From: Heliomarina sp018223035
GTDB lineage: Bacteria > Pseudomonadota > Alphaproteobacteria > Rhodobacterales > Rhodobacteraceae
Direction: 5' to 3'
NCBI GenBank assembly: GCA_018223035.1
Contig: JAAEZD010000018.1
Coordinates: 1 to 64,000, forward strand
Length of the DNA stretch: 64,000 bases
Position 1 is the stretch's first letter, and every line of letters begins with the position of its first letter. Below, piece by piece: positions 53,857 through 61,860 of the stretch. Under the pieces are notes generated by a model. It did not search any database. It saw nothing but the letters and a program-made list of their open reading frames with translations, and was not told the origin of the DNA. The position numbers were made by a program, and so were the translations under genes.

Positions 53857-54429
53857 TCACAGAAGAAGACGCTGGATCATGGAAATCGTTACAGACCCGA
53901 CTTCGCTGCGATCAGGATAGTTGTCCCTCTTCTTCGCAATCAGTCTCGTGTTTGTCGTTCTCGCAGCCCTCTTGCGGTTAAGTCGCAGATCGGCTGCCAC
54001 GCTTTCGCGATCTTCTTCGCCGAAATCGATGCGCCGGATCAGTTCGGCATCCGCCGGGCGCAGTTCGGAAATCAACCCGCCATGGCAGGTGCACAGCCGC
54101 GCCATCTGTGAGGGCGCATCGGCAATCCATTCCTCTGGTTCGCGCGCCGCCGCCGCCGCCAGCCGGCTACGCCGGGTCCCTTTGCGGTAGTGATCGTTCA
54201 AAGTGGACCGCAGGATTGTGTAGAGCCACGCATCCATTCGTTCGACCTCTCGGAGCTGATCCTTGCGTGACAGCACGCGGATGCAGAAGTCTTGCAGGAC
54301 ATCCTCTGCATCTGCGCGGTTGCCAAGCCGTTTGACCAGAAATCCCATAAACGCTCCGCGCCCGTCCAACAGGGCGCGTTCCGGCGAAGCGTCGGGCACA
54401 TCGGGCTTGCCACTGTCTTGCGATGCCAT
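53857..54429 (-). CDS. ECF-type sigma factor, probably defective C-terminus
   Basis: The 190-aa protein has sigma region 2 (DAEDVLQDFCIRVLSRKDQL, AWLYTILRSTLNDHYRKGTRR) and a Cys-rich linker (LCTCHGGLISELRPADAELIRRID). Region 4 starts (RESVAADLRLN) but then loses its helix-turn-helix; a frame shifted by one base reads TARGLRERQTRD, like the family, and stops. It lacks the Cys tail of the sigma at 55796. It probably cannot bind promoters normally. An ECF-type promoter overlaps its 3' end. Confidence 0.6.
   Translation of the reverse strand: MASQDSGKPDVPDASPERALLDGRGAFMGFLVKRLGNRADAEDVLQDFCIRVLSRKDQLREVERMDAWLYTILRSTLNDHYRKGTRRSRLAAAAAREPEEWIADAPSQMARLCTCHGGLISELRPADAELIRRIDFGEEDRESVAADLRLNRKRAARTTNTRLIAKKRDNYPDRSEVGSVTISMIQRLLL
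53867..53892 (-). promoter_or_regulatory. ECF-type promoter of DUF3141-FabI-Rieske operon
   Basis: Minus-strand GTAACG (53892-53887), N15, then CGTCT (53871-53867). It lies inside the degenerate end of the first sigma gene, about 47 bases from the ATG at 53820. Confidence 0.55.
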
Positions 54430-54649
54430 GATGTCTCTGCCCTTTCCAAGAGGTTTGCGAAGGTGCGATCAGCGCTGATTCGAGCATTGTCTCTCTAACG
54501 TACAATGCGCGCAGTCATTCTAAGAACAATTTGCCCCTCCGCGCGTCACTCTGAATAAGCAACACACATTCGTATCGAAGCAAACAGGCTTTCGACGAAG
54601 ACAATAGCCAAAACGACCGTTTGAAAACAGGTTAACAGGTTGTTCTGTA

Positions 54650-55540
54650 TTATCGACCTTGAGACCGCCGTGCTCCCTTAAGATTGACGAACACGATCCC
54701 CAAAATGACCAGCGCAATACCGGAAAATTGAATCCCGGACAGGCGTTCCCCGAAAAACAAGGCACCAATTGAAAGACCGAAGATTGGAACAAGAAAGCTG
54801 AACACAATCGCCCGGTTCAGCTCAACTGCCTCCAGCACGGAAAACCAGAGCCAATACACCAGCGCTGAGCCGAACAGGGCCAGCCCCAAAAGCGATGCCG
54901 TGAAGACCGCGTTCCATTGAATGGCGTTTTGATCTTCCAGCGCGAGGGCTGCGAACGCGAGCGGCGCGCTGCCGATGAGCAACTGTAACCCCATTGCAAA
55001 AAGCCCGTCCACTTTGCCGGCGATGGACTTGATGGCCACGTTGCTGATGGTCACCCCAACCGCGGCCAAAACGATATAGGCGAAACCGATGGCCGACCCC
55101 TCTTGCCCTCCATCAAGCAATTGCGGCAGCGCGATCACGAGGATTCCCATGAATCCGATCGAAAGGCCGACCCAACCGACCTTCGGCAGCCTTTCGCCAA
55201 GCCATACAACACCCAGTATTGCGGCCAGCAGCGGCTGCGCGTTTGCGATGACCGTGGCGAGGCCCGGAGACACGAATTCTGCTGCATGAAACATGCCCAG
55301 AAATCCCAAACTTGTCGCACCAATCCCGACGATCCCCAAGGTCAACCACGTGCGCCAACCGCGCGGGAATGGTCTGCGCAAAATCATGGCCAGACCCACC
55401 AAAGTTGCTCCGGCCAGAACTGCGCGCATTGTCGCAAAAGTCAGATGCGGCGAGTATTGCAGCCCTGCCGTGATCAACGGAAAGCACGCCGCCCACAGGA
55501 ACATGGCCAAAACGATTTTGGTTATGACAGTCGGCGACAT
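54650..55540 (-). CDS. EamA/DMT family transporter
   Basis: The 296-aa protein has ten helices in two EamA repeats (residues 8-135 and 150-285), e.g. GFLGMFHAAEFVSPGLATVIANAQPLLAAI. Such proteins export metabolites or amino acids; substrate is unknown. It is divergent from the intact sigma gene and has its own ECF-type promoter. The 220 bases between it and the first sigma gene hold no recognised site. Confidence 0.8.
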   Translation of the reverse strand: MSPTVITKIVLAMFLWAACFPLITAGLQYSPHLTFATMRAVLAGATLVGLAMILRRPFPRGWRTWLTLGIVGIGATSLGFLGMFHAAEFVSPGLATVIANAQPLLAAILGVVWLGERLPKVGWVGLSIGFMGILVIALPQLLDGGQEGSAIGFAYIVLAAVGVTISNVAIKSIAGKVDGLFAMGLQLLIGSAPLAFAALALEDQNAIQWNAVFTASLLGLALFGSALVYWLWFSVLEAVELNRAIVFSFLVPIFGLSIGALFFGERLSGIQFSGIALVILGIVFVNLKGARRSQGR

Positions 55541-55617
55541 CGAGATTTCCTTTCCAACTCAGAAGTGGCAGGAATTGCAGAAATTTTCCGATGTGCCAAC
55601 TCAGGGGCGAAGTAAGA

Positions 55618-55643
55618 AGACGCTGCGGCAGCCGAAACCTTAC
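55618..55643 (-). promoter_or_regulatory. ECF-type promoter of EamA transporter
   Basis: Minus-strand GTAAGG (55643-55638), N15, then CGTCT (55622-55618), with about 75 bases to the ATG. Box sequences and spacing match the other four sites. Confidence 0.55.
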
Positions 55644-55750
55644 GCATTCCTGGGCATACGCCCGTTGGCCCGGGTTCCAAAAGACCGCGCCTGTGCATAC
55701 CCAACAGCAAAACCACCAACAATCAGGTCACCCGAAGCACCCGAAAAAGT

Positions 55751-55776
55751 GTAACGTTCTCGATGGTTCGGCGTCT
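55751..55776 (+). promoter_or_regulatory. ECF-type promoter of intact sigma gene
   Basis: GTAACG (55751-55756), N15, CGTCT (55772-55776), 20 bases above the sigma start. This suggests autoregulation. Confidence 0.65.
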
Positions 55777-55795
55777 TACTTTTCAGAGGTGTATC

Positions 55796-56464
55796 ATGAA
55801 TCACGACCCGAATGATCGGTTATCCACAGCAGATCAGCCCAACACAGCCGCCAAGGATGCGGACATCGCTGTCCGTCGCTCGCTGGTGGAAGGTCGGCAG
55901 CATATCCTGAATTTCCTGCGTCGGCGACTGGGAGATCCGGAGGCAGCCGAGGATGTCCTGCAAACGTTCATGCTGCGCGCCATTGACCGCTCCGAGCAAC
56001 TTCGCGATGTGCGCGCCGTTCGTGGCTGGCTCGGCCAGATTCTGGCGTCGTCCATCGCCGACTACGGTCGCAAGGTTTCGCGAAGGCGCCAGAGGGAGGT
56101 AGTCATGGCCCCAACCGACCTGGACAGCGTCCAAAACGGGTTCGACGAAGAACTCGACGAGGCGATATGCAATTGTCTGTACAAGCTGTTGCCGACGCTC
56201 AGACCGGAATATGCCGAAGTAATCTGGCGCGTCGATCTTCAGGAGCAGCCGCGCGATGCTGTCGCCAAAGACCTTGGCATCACCTTGAACAACATCACGG
56301 TCCGCCTTCACCGGGGTCGGCAGGCGTTGAAGACAAGGTTGGAACAGATGTGCCTGACCTGCCCGGTTCATGGCTTTCTCGATTGCGATTGCGACGCAGC
56401 GGAAAAGGCCCGCGCTCGTTTTCAAGCGATGAAGGACGACGCCGGAGCGAAAACGACGGACTGA
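55796..56464 (+). CDS. ECF sigma factor with Cys-rich tail (CorE-like)
   Basis: The 222-aa protein has sigma region 2 (EAAEDVLQTFMLRAIDRSEQL, RGWLGQILASSIADY), a C-x-C linker (EAICNCLYKLLP) and an intact region 4 (AKDLGITLNNITVRLHRGRQA). The tail holds MCLTCPVHGFLDCDCD, five Cys and one His. Linker plus Cys-rich tail is the CorE pattern, in which copper switches the sigma without an anti-sigma. No anti-sigma gene is adjacent. AGAGGTG precedes the ATG at 55796. Confidence 0.78.
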   Translation: MNHDPNDRLSTADQPNTAAKDADIAVRRSLVEGRQHILNFLRRRLGDPEAAEDVLQTFMLRAIDRSEQLRDVRAVRGWLGQILASSIADYGRKVSRRRQREVVMAPTDLDSVQNGFDEELDEAICNCLYKLLPTLRPEYAEVIWRVDLQEQPRDAVAKDLGITLNNITVRLHRGRQALKTRLEQMCLTCPVHGFLDCDCDAAEKARARFQAMKDDAGAKTTD

Positions 56465-56617
56465 GCCCCGATGTGCTGGCCCTCTCTCACCGGCGTGTCT
56501 GCAATTCACGGATCGCGTTCTATTGTCCGCCAGCGAGGACACGCCGATCCGTTTTCCAAGGGTTCCGCCTACGCACGCCTGTGCACCGCGGGCACCGTGT
56601 CGGCAGGCCGCTGCGCT

Positions 56618-56643
56618 GTAATGAACCTTGTCATCTTTCGTCT
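56618..56643 (+). promoter_or_regulatory. ECF-type promoter of cfa-GAPDH
   Basis: GTAATG (56618-56623), N15, CGTCT (56639-56643), about 64 bases above the cfa start. The rest of the 56465-56706 intergenic stretch shows nothing else. Confidence 0.65.
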
Positions 56644-56706
56644 GTTTTATCAGAAAGCGGCGGTTGACGCCGCCTGCCGACAAAAAACAAGACGGAGCAA
56701 GCGATC

Positions 56707-58047
56707 ATGTCCAATAGCGAAACCTCTCCCGACGAACGCTTTGAACAAGAAGGTAGCCGGATTGAAACCGGACGTCTCGCACCGGGACGGGCGGCCATGT
56801 GGTTGCTCGCCAAATCGCTGCGACGCCTCGTTCAAAACGGACGCCTCACCATCTACGATCCCTGCGGCCAGACGTGGCATTTCGGCCCCGGCGGCGAACC
56901 CGCCGTTTCCGTCCGTTTGACCGAAAAGGTGCTGCCTGTGCAACTTCTGGTGAACCCCAGCATTGCACTTGGCGAGGCTTATATGGACGGGACGCTGCGC
57001 ATTGAAACTGGCAGCCTGCGCGACCTCCTCTCGATCTGCATGACCGACATAGATACTATCGACGCATTGCCTGGCAGACGATTGACCCGCTGGCTGGACG
57101 CATTCCTGAGCCGCAGGCTGCATCATAATCCGATCAGCCGGTCTCACGCGAACGTGGCGCATCACTACGACATCTCGACCGAACTCTACGACCTTTTTCT
57201 GGATGCGGATCGACAATACTCCTGCGCCTACTTCCCGATCGGGACCGAAACGTTGGACGAGGCCCAGGCCTTCAAGAAAAAGCACATCGCAGCAAAGCTC
57301 TTGATGCGACCCGGTCTGGAGGTTCTCGACATCGGCTCGGGCTGGGGCGGGCTGGCGATGGAGCTTGCCCAGCAACACGAGGCGCGCGTGACCGGGCTCA
57401 GCCTCTCGACCGAACAGATTGCCGCTGCCCGCGAACGTGCCCAGCAAACCGGCCTGTTTGATCAGGTGGCCTTTGAACGGCGCGATTACCGCGAAGAGCA
57501 TGGGCTATACGATCGCGTCGTGTCCGTAGGTATGTTCGAGCATGTGGGCCGCAGCGGATTCGATGCGTTTTTTACCACCCTTCAGCGCGTTCTCAGGCCC
57601 GATGGCGTCGCACTTTTGCATGCGATCGGCAGGATGGCGCCCAAAGGCGGCAGCGATCCGTGGATCCGCAAATACGTCTTCCCCGGGGGCTATCTGCCCA
57701 CGCTGTCCGAAACCATCGCGGCAGCAGAGCGTGCGGGAATGTGGGTCACGGATGTCGAGGTCCTGCGGTTGCATTATGCCGAGACTCTGCGCCACTGGTC
57801 CGAACGATTTGCCCAGGAACGCGAAACAGCGCGCATGCTTTACGACGAGCGGTTCTGCCGTATGTGGGAATTCTATCTGGCTGTCTGCGAAATGGCGTTC
57901 CGGAATGGGCGGTTGATGGTCTTCCAGATCCAGCTTGCCAAGCGCCGTGATGCGGTTCCGCTGACCCGTGACTATATCGCCAAGGTCAAGGCAGGCGAAT
58001 CCGCCTGGGATATTTCGACCGGCACAGAATTCACGAGAGCGGGATGA
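56707..58047 (+). CDS. cfa: Cyclopropane-fatty-acyl-phospholipid synthase
   Basis: The 446-aa protein has the CFA fold: PSIALGEAYMDGTL, HHYDISTELYDLFLD, QYSCAYFP, the SAM site VLDIGSGWGGLAMELA and VSVGMFEHVGRSGFD. It converts membrane unsaturated chains to cyclopropane rings, a stress response. Its stop overlaps the GAPDH start (ATGA). The ECF promoter upstream links membrane change to the sigma factor. Confidence 0.88.
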   Translation: MSNSETSPDERFEQEGSRIETGRLAPGRAAMWLLAKSLRRLVQNGRLTIYDPCGQTWHFGPGGEPAVSVRLTEKVLPVQLLVNPSIALGEAYMDGTLRIETGSLRDLLSICMTDIDTIDALPGRRLTRWLDAFLSRRLHHNPISRSHANVAHHYDISTELYDLFLDADRQYSCAYFPIGTETLDEAQAFKKKHIAAKLLMRPGLEVLDIGSGWGGLAMELAQQHEARVTGLSLSTEQIAAARERAQQTGLFDQVAFERRDYREEHGLYDRVVSVGMFEHVGRSGFDAFFTTLQRVLRPDGVALLHAIGRMAPKGGSDPWIRKYVFPGGYLPTLSETIAAAERAGMWVTDVEVLRLHYAETLRHWSERFAQERETARMLYDERFCRMWEFYLAVCEMAFRNGRLMVFQIQLAKRRDAVPLTRDYIAKVKAGESAWDISTGTEFTRAG

Positions 58048-59087
58048 CTGACATGAGACCTATCAGAGTTGCCGTAAACGGATACGGCGTGATCGGCAAA
58101 CGTGTGGCAGACGCAGTGGTCGCACAAGAGGACATGGACCTCGTTGGCGTGGCGGATGTCACCTCCGACTGGCGCGCCCGCATGGCGCGCGCGAAGGGTT
58201 TCGCGCTTTATGCCGCCGACCCGGATCGCACCCCGGCCATGCGAGAGGCCGGCCTTGACGTGGCCGGAGGGCTCGACGACCTGCTTGCTACCGCAGACAT
58301 CGTGGTGGACAGCACGCCCAAGAAAGTGGCTGTGCGCAATGTGGAAACCTATCGCGAAAGAGGCATCCGGTTCATCGTTCATGGCGGCGAAAAACACGAG
58401 GTGACCGGCCATTCCTTTGTTGCCGAAGCAAACTATGCAAGCGCGATTGGGCGCGATCGCACCCGCGTGGTGTCCTGCAACACGACGTCGATCGTCCGCA
58501 CCCTCACAGCGCTGAAAGTTGCAGGGCTTCTTGGCTCAGCGCGCGGAACGCTCCTGCGGCGCGCCACCGACCCGTGGGAAAGCCATCTGGGTGGAATCAT
58601 GAACACGCTTGTGCCCGAACCCGATATTCCCAGCCATCAGGGCCCGGATGCACAAAGCGTCGATCCCGATCTCGACGTGATCACGATGGCCGTGAAGGTG
58701 CCGCAGACCCTTGCCCATCTGCATTATTGGTCGGTCAGGATGCCGCGCAAGGCGTCCAAAGACGAGGTACTCGAAGCGTTCCGCGCCTCCTCCCGCATCG
58801 CGTTGATCCGGATGGCGGACGGGCTGGGCGCACTTAACGCGGTCAAGGAGATGATGGCCGATTTCGGGCGTCCCAACGACAGCCTCTATGAGGTGGCTCT
58901 GTGGGAGGACATGCTCAAGGTCGAGGGCGACGAATTGTACTATGCCTACATGGTCGACAACCAAGCCATCGTGATCCCCGAAACCATCGACGCGATCCGC
59001 GCCCTGACGGAAGCCGAGCGAGACGGATCGGCGTCGATTGCGCGTACGAACGCGGCGCTTGGGGTCGGGACATTTACGGCGACCTGA
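58044..59087 (+). CDS. Type II (archaeal-type) glyceraldehyde-3-phosphate dehydrogenase
   Basis: The 347-aa protein has NGYGVIGKRVADAV (NAD(P) site) and the catalytic Cys in VVSCNTTSIVRTL, as in archaeal GAPDH; LLRRATDPWESHLGGIMNTL and PETIDAIRAL also fit. It interconverts glyceraldehyde 3-phosphate and 1,3-bisphosphoglycerate. It is coupled to cfa. An archaeal-type enzyme beside an archaeal-type AMP phosphorylase suggests a borrowed sugar-phosphate module. Confidence 0.83.
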   Translation: MTDMRPIRVAVNGYGVIGKRVADAVVAQEDMDLVGVADVTSDWRARMARAKGFALYAADPDRTPAMREAGLDVAGGLDDLLATADIVVDSTPKKVAVRNVETYRERGIRFIVHGGEKHEVTGHSFVAEANYASAIGRDRTRVVSCNTTSIVRTLTALKVAGLLGSARGTLLRRATDPWESHLGGIMNTLVPEPDIPSHQGPDAQSVDPDLDVITMAVKVPQTLAHLHYWSVRMPRKASKDEVLEAFRASSRIALIRMADGLGALNAVKEMMADFGRPNDSLYEVALWEDMLKVEGDELYYAYMVDNQAIVIPETIDAIRALTEAERDGSASIARTNAALGVGTFTAT

Positions 59088-59132
59088 CAGCCCCCTAGCA
59101 ACAGGTTCCAAACCCATAGGGCAGAGACCCGA

Positions 59133-59903
59133 TCAGCCCGCCGACATGCCCCCGTCGATGGGATACTGCGCTCCCGTGATGAAGGCGGACTCGTCGGAGG
59201 CGAGGAACAGGACCAGATTGGCGATTTCTATGCTTTCACCATAGCGACCCAGCGGAATCGTGCCGGCAAGCTGTTGCTTCACTTCGTCGCCGTGGCCGGG
59301 ATTGAACCCTTCCTCCAGCGACCGCATCATCCGCGTGTTGACCGGCGAGGGATGCACCGAGTTGACACGCACGTTGTGGCCTGCGACCTCTATCGCGGCG
59401 GCGCGCGTCAAACCGACAACGGCATGTTTCGACGTGATATAGGGCGCGACGTTCGGGCTGCCCTTGAGGCCCGCGATCGACGACATGTTGATCACGCTGC
59501 CCGATTGCTGCCCAGTCATCACGGGCAAGACATGCTGCAACCCAAGGAAAGCGCCGCGCACATTAACCGCCATCACGCGGTCAAAATCCTCGATCTTCTG
59601 ATCGACCAGCGGCGCGACCATGCCTTCGACTTCGGCGTTGTTGAAGAACACGTCGATGCGCCCGAACTTCTCGACGGTCTGCGCGACGTATCTTTTGCAA
59701 TCTTCGACCGATGAGACGTCGGCGGCGATTGTCAGCAGGTCGTCCGGATTGCCCAGATCCCCCGCAGCATCCGACAGGTCGTCAACGTGGAGGTCCACAA
59801 GCGCAACCTTGGCCCCCTCACTCAAGAAAAGCCGGGCGGTTTCCAGACCGATGCCTGCCGCTCCTCCAGTGATCAGGGTGACTTTTTCTGCCAGACGTTT
59901 CAT
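59133..59903 (-). CDS. Short-chain dehydrogenase/reductase
   Basis: The 256-aa SDR has the cofactor site TGGAAGIGLETA, the NAG-like motif FFNNAEVEG, catalytic Ser in INMSSIAGL and YITSKHAVVG (Tyr-x3-Lys). Substrate unknown. It is the last gene of the arginine deiminase run, 18 bases after arcC, so it may be cotranscribed. Confidence 0.82.
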   Translation of the reverse strand: MKRLAEKVTLITGGAAGIGLETARLFLSEGAKVALVDLHVDDLSDAAGDLGNPDDLLTIAADVSSVEDCKRYVAQTVEKFGRIDVFFNNAEVEGMVAPLVDQKIEDFDRVMAVNVRGAFLGLQHVLPVMTGQQSGSVINMSSIAGLKGSPNVAPYITSKHAVVGLTRAAAIEVAGHNVRVNSVHPSPVNTRMMRSLEEGFNPGHGDEVKQQLAGTIPLGRYGESIEIANLVLFLASDESAFITGAQYPIDGGMSAG

Positions 59904-59921
59904 CGAATATGCTCCTTGGGT

Positions 59922-60833
59922 TCAGTTGTTTACGATCATCGTGCCCGCCTTGCCATCTAGCAGGGCAAGCGCATCCTCCAGGCGACCCACGGAGGCGAAA
60001 CGCGCACGATCGGATACGAAAGTCGCGGCGGCGGCCACCTTCGGCGCCATCGAGCCGTCGGGCAAGTCCAGACGCACTGCGTCCTCCGGCGACACCTGCC
60101 TAATAGCCGATTGCGTTTCGGTGCCGAAGTCGCGGAACACGGCCTCGACGTCAGTCAGCAGCAACAGCGCGTCGGCGTTCAGCTTGTGTGCCAGAAGCGC
60201 CGTCGCGTGATCCTTGTCGATCACCGCCTCGACCCCGATCAGCGAACCGTCGGCACGCCGGACGACCGGAATGCCACCGCCGCCTGCGCAGATCAGCGTC
60301 ACGTCCTGCTCGAGCAGCAGTTCCAGCACTTTCAGGTCGGGAATGCCACTCGGCATCGGCGACGGCACCACGCGGCGCCAATGCGCGCCATCCGCAGCAA
60401 TGCTCCACCCCCGCGCCTGCGCGAGCCGTTCGGCTTCCGCCTTGTCATAGACCGGGCCGATGAACTTGGTGGGTTTGGCGAAGGCCGGGTCTTTGGGATC
60501 GACCTCGATCTGGGTCAGCAGGGTCGCGACCGGGCGGTCATGGCCCAGGGCGTTTTCAAGCGCCTGCTCGATCATGTAACCGATCATGCCATCGGTTTCC
60601 GCCCCCAGCACATCCAGCGGGAACACTGCATCGGGTTTGTAGGCCGCACCCTGCAATGCAAGCAGGCCGATTTGCGGCCCGTTGCCGTGGGTGACGACCA
60701 GCCGGTGTCCGGCCTTGATGATCTGCGCCAGCGCGGTAGCCGCGGTGGCGACGTTCTCGCGCTGCGCCTTGGCGGTCAGCGGCTCGCCACGGCGCAACAA
60801 TGCATTGCCCCCCAATGCGGCGACAACCAGCAC
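59922..60833 (-). CDS. arcC: Carbamate kinase
   Basis: The 303-aa protein has ALGGNALLRRGEPLTAKAQR and ICAGGGGIPVVRR with the DKDHATALLA segment. It converts carbamoyl phosphate plus ADP to ATP, CO2 and ammonia, the ATP step of the arginine deiminase pathway. GTG start, two bases after the arcB stop. Confidence 0.9.
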   Translation of the reverse strand: MLVVAALGGNALLRRGEPLTAKAQRENVATAATALAQIIKAGHRLVVTHGNGPQIGLLALQGAAYKPDAVFPLDVLGAETDGMIGYMIEQALENALGHDRPVATLLTQIEVDPKDPAFAKPTKFIGPVYDKAEAERLAQARGWSIAADGAHWRRVVPSPMPSGIPDLKVLELLLEQDVTLICAGGGGIPVVRRADGSLIGVEAVIDKDHATALLAHKLNADALLLLTDVEAVFRDFGTETQSAIRQVSPEDAVRLDLPDGSMAPKVAAAATFVSDRARFASVGRLEDALALLDGKAGTMIVNN

Positions 60834-60835
60834 CG

Positions 60836-61837
60836 CTAGTTGCCCAGCGTGGCGACGAGCACCGCCTTAATCGTGTGCAGCCGGTTCTCGGCCTGATCGA
60901 ACACGATGGAGGCCGGGCTTTCGAACACCTCTTCGGTGACTTCCATCGCCGTGATGCCGAATTCCTCTTCGATATCGGCGCCGACTTCGGTCTCGGCATT
61001 GTGGAAGGCGGGCAGGCAATGCATGAACTTGGCCCTCGGATTGCCGGTTTTGGCCATCACATCGGAATTCACCTGATAGGGCGTCAGCAGCTCGATCCGT
61101 TCCGCCCATTTTTCCTTGGGCTCACCCATCGACACCCAGACATCGGTATAGACGAAATCGACGTCTTTCACCGCGGCGTCCACATCCTCGGTGATCGTGA
61201 TCCGCGCGCCGGTCTGCACGGCGACGTCATCGGCCTCGTCGCGGATCGCCTGGCCCGGCCACAGGCTTTCGGGCGCGCACAGGCGCACATCCATGCCCAT
61301 CTTCGCCCCGCCGATCAGCAGGCTGTCACCCATGTTGTTGCCCGCATCGCCCATGAAGCAATAGGCGATCTCGCGCAGCGGCTTGTCGGAATGTTCCTGC
61401 ATGGTCAGGAAATCGGCAAGGATCTGCGTCGGGTGGAATTCGTCCGTCAGCCCGTTATAGACGGGCACGCCAGCGTATTGCGCCAGCGTCTCGACGATAG
61501 GGTGACCAAATCCGCGATATTCGATCGCGTCATAGACCCGGCCTAGCACGCGCGCGGTGTCCTTGACGGTTTCCTTCTTGCCCAGATGCGACCCCGAGGG
61601 GCCAAGATAGGTCACATGCGCGCCCTGATCGTGGGCCGCCACCTCAAAGCCGACGCGGGTGCGGGTGCTGTCCTTCTCGAAGATCAGGGCGATTTCCTTG
61701 CCGGTCAGGCGCGGAACTTCAGTGCCGGCGTATTTCGCCGCCTTCAGGTCGGCGGAGAGTTTCAGCAAGAAGCTGATTTCCTGCGGCGTGAAGTCGCGCA
61801 GGGCCAGGAAATGGCGGTTTCTCAGATTGTAGGACAT
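60836..61837 (-). CDS. arcB: Ornithine carbamoyltransferase (catabolic)
   Basis: The 333-aa protein has the carbamoyl phosphate site STRTRVGFEVAA, MGDAGNNMGDSL and MHCLPAFHN. It splits citrulline into ornithine and carbamoyl phosphate. Position between arcA and arcC shows the catabolic role. AAGGAAA precedes the ATG. Confidence 0.9.
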   Translation of the reverse strand: MSYNLRNRHFLALRDFTPQEISFLLKLSADLKAAKYAGTEVPRLTGKEIALIFEKDSTRTRVGFEVAAHDQGAHVTYLGPSGSHLGKKETVKDTARVLGRVYDAIEYRGFGHPIVETLAQYAGVPVYNGLTDEFHPTQILADFLTMQEHSDKPLREIAYCFMGDAGNNMGDSLLIGGAKMGMDVRLCAPESLWPGQAIRDEADDVAVQTGARITITEDVDAAVKDVDFVYTDVWVSMGEPKEKWAERIELLTPYQVNSDVMAKTGNPRAKFMHCLPAFHNAETEVGADIEEEFGITAMEVTEEVFESPASIVFDQAENRLHTIKAVLVATLGN

Positions 61838-61860
61838 GGGATTTCCTTATCGTCGGTGGT

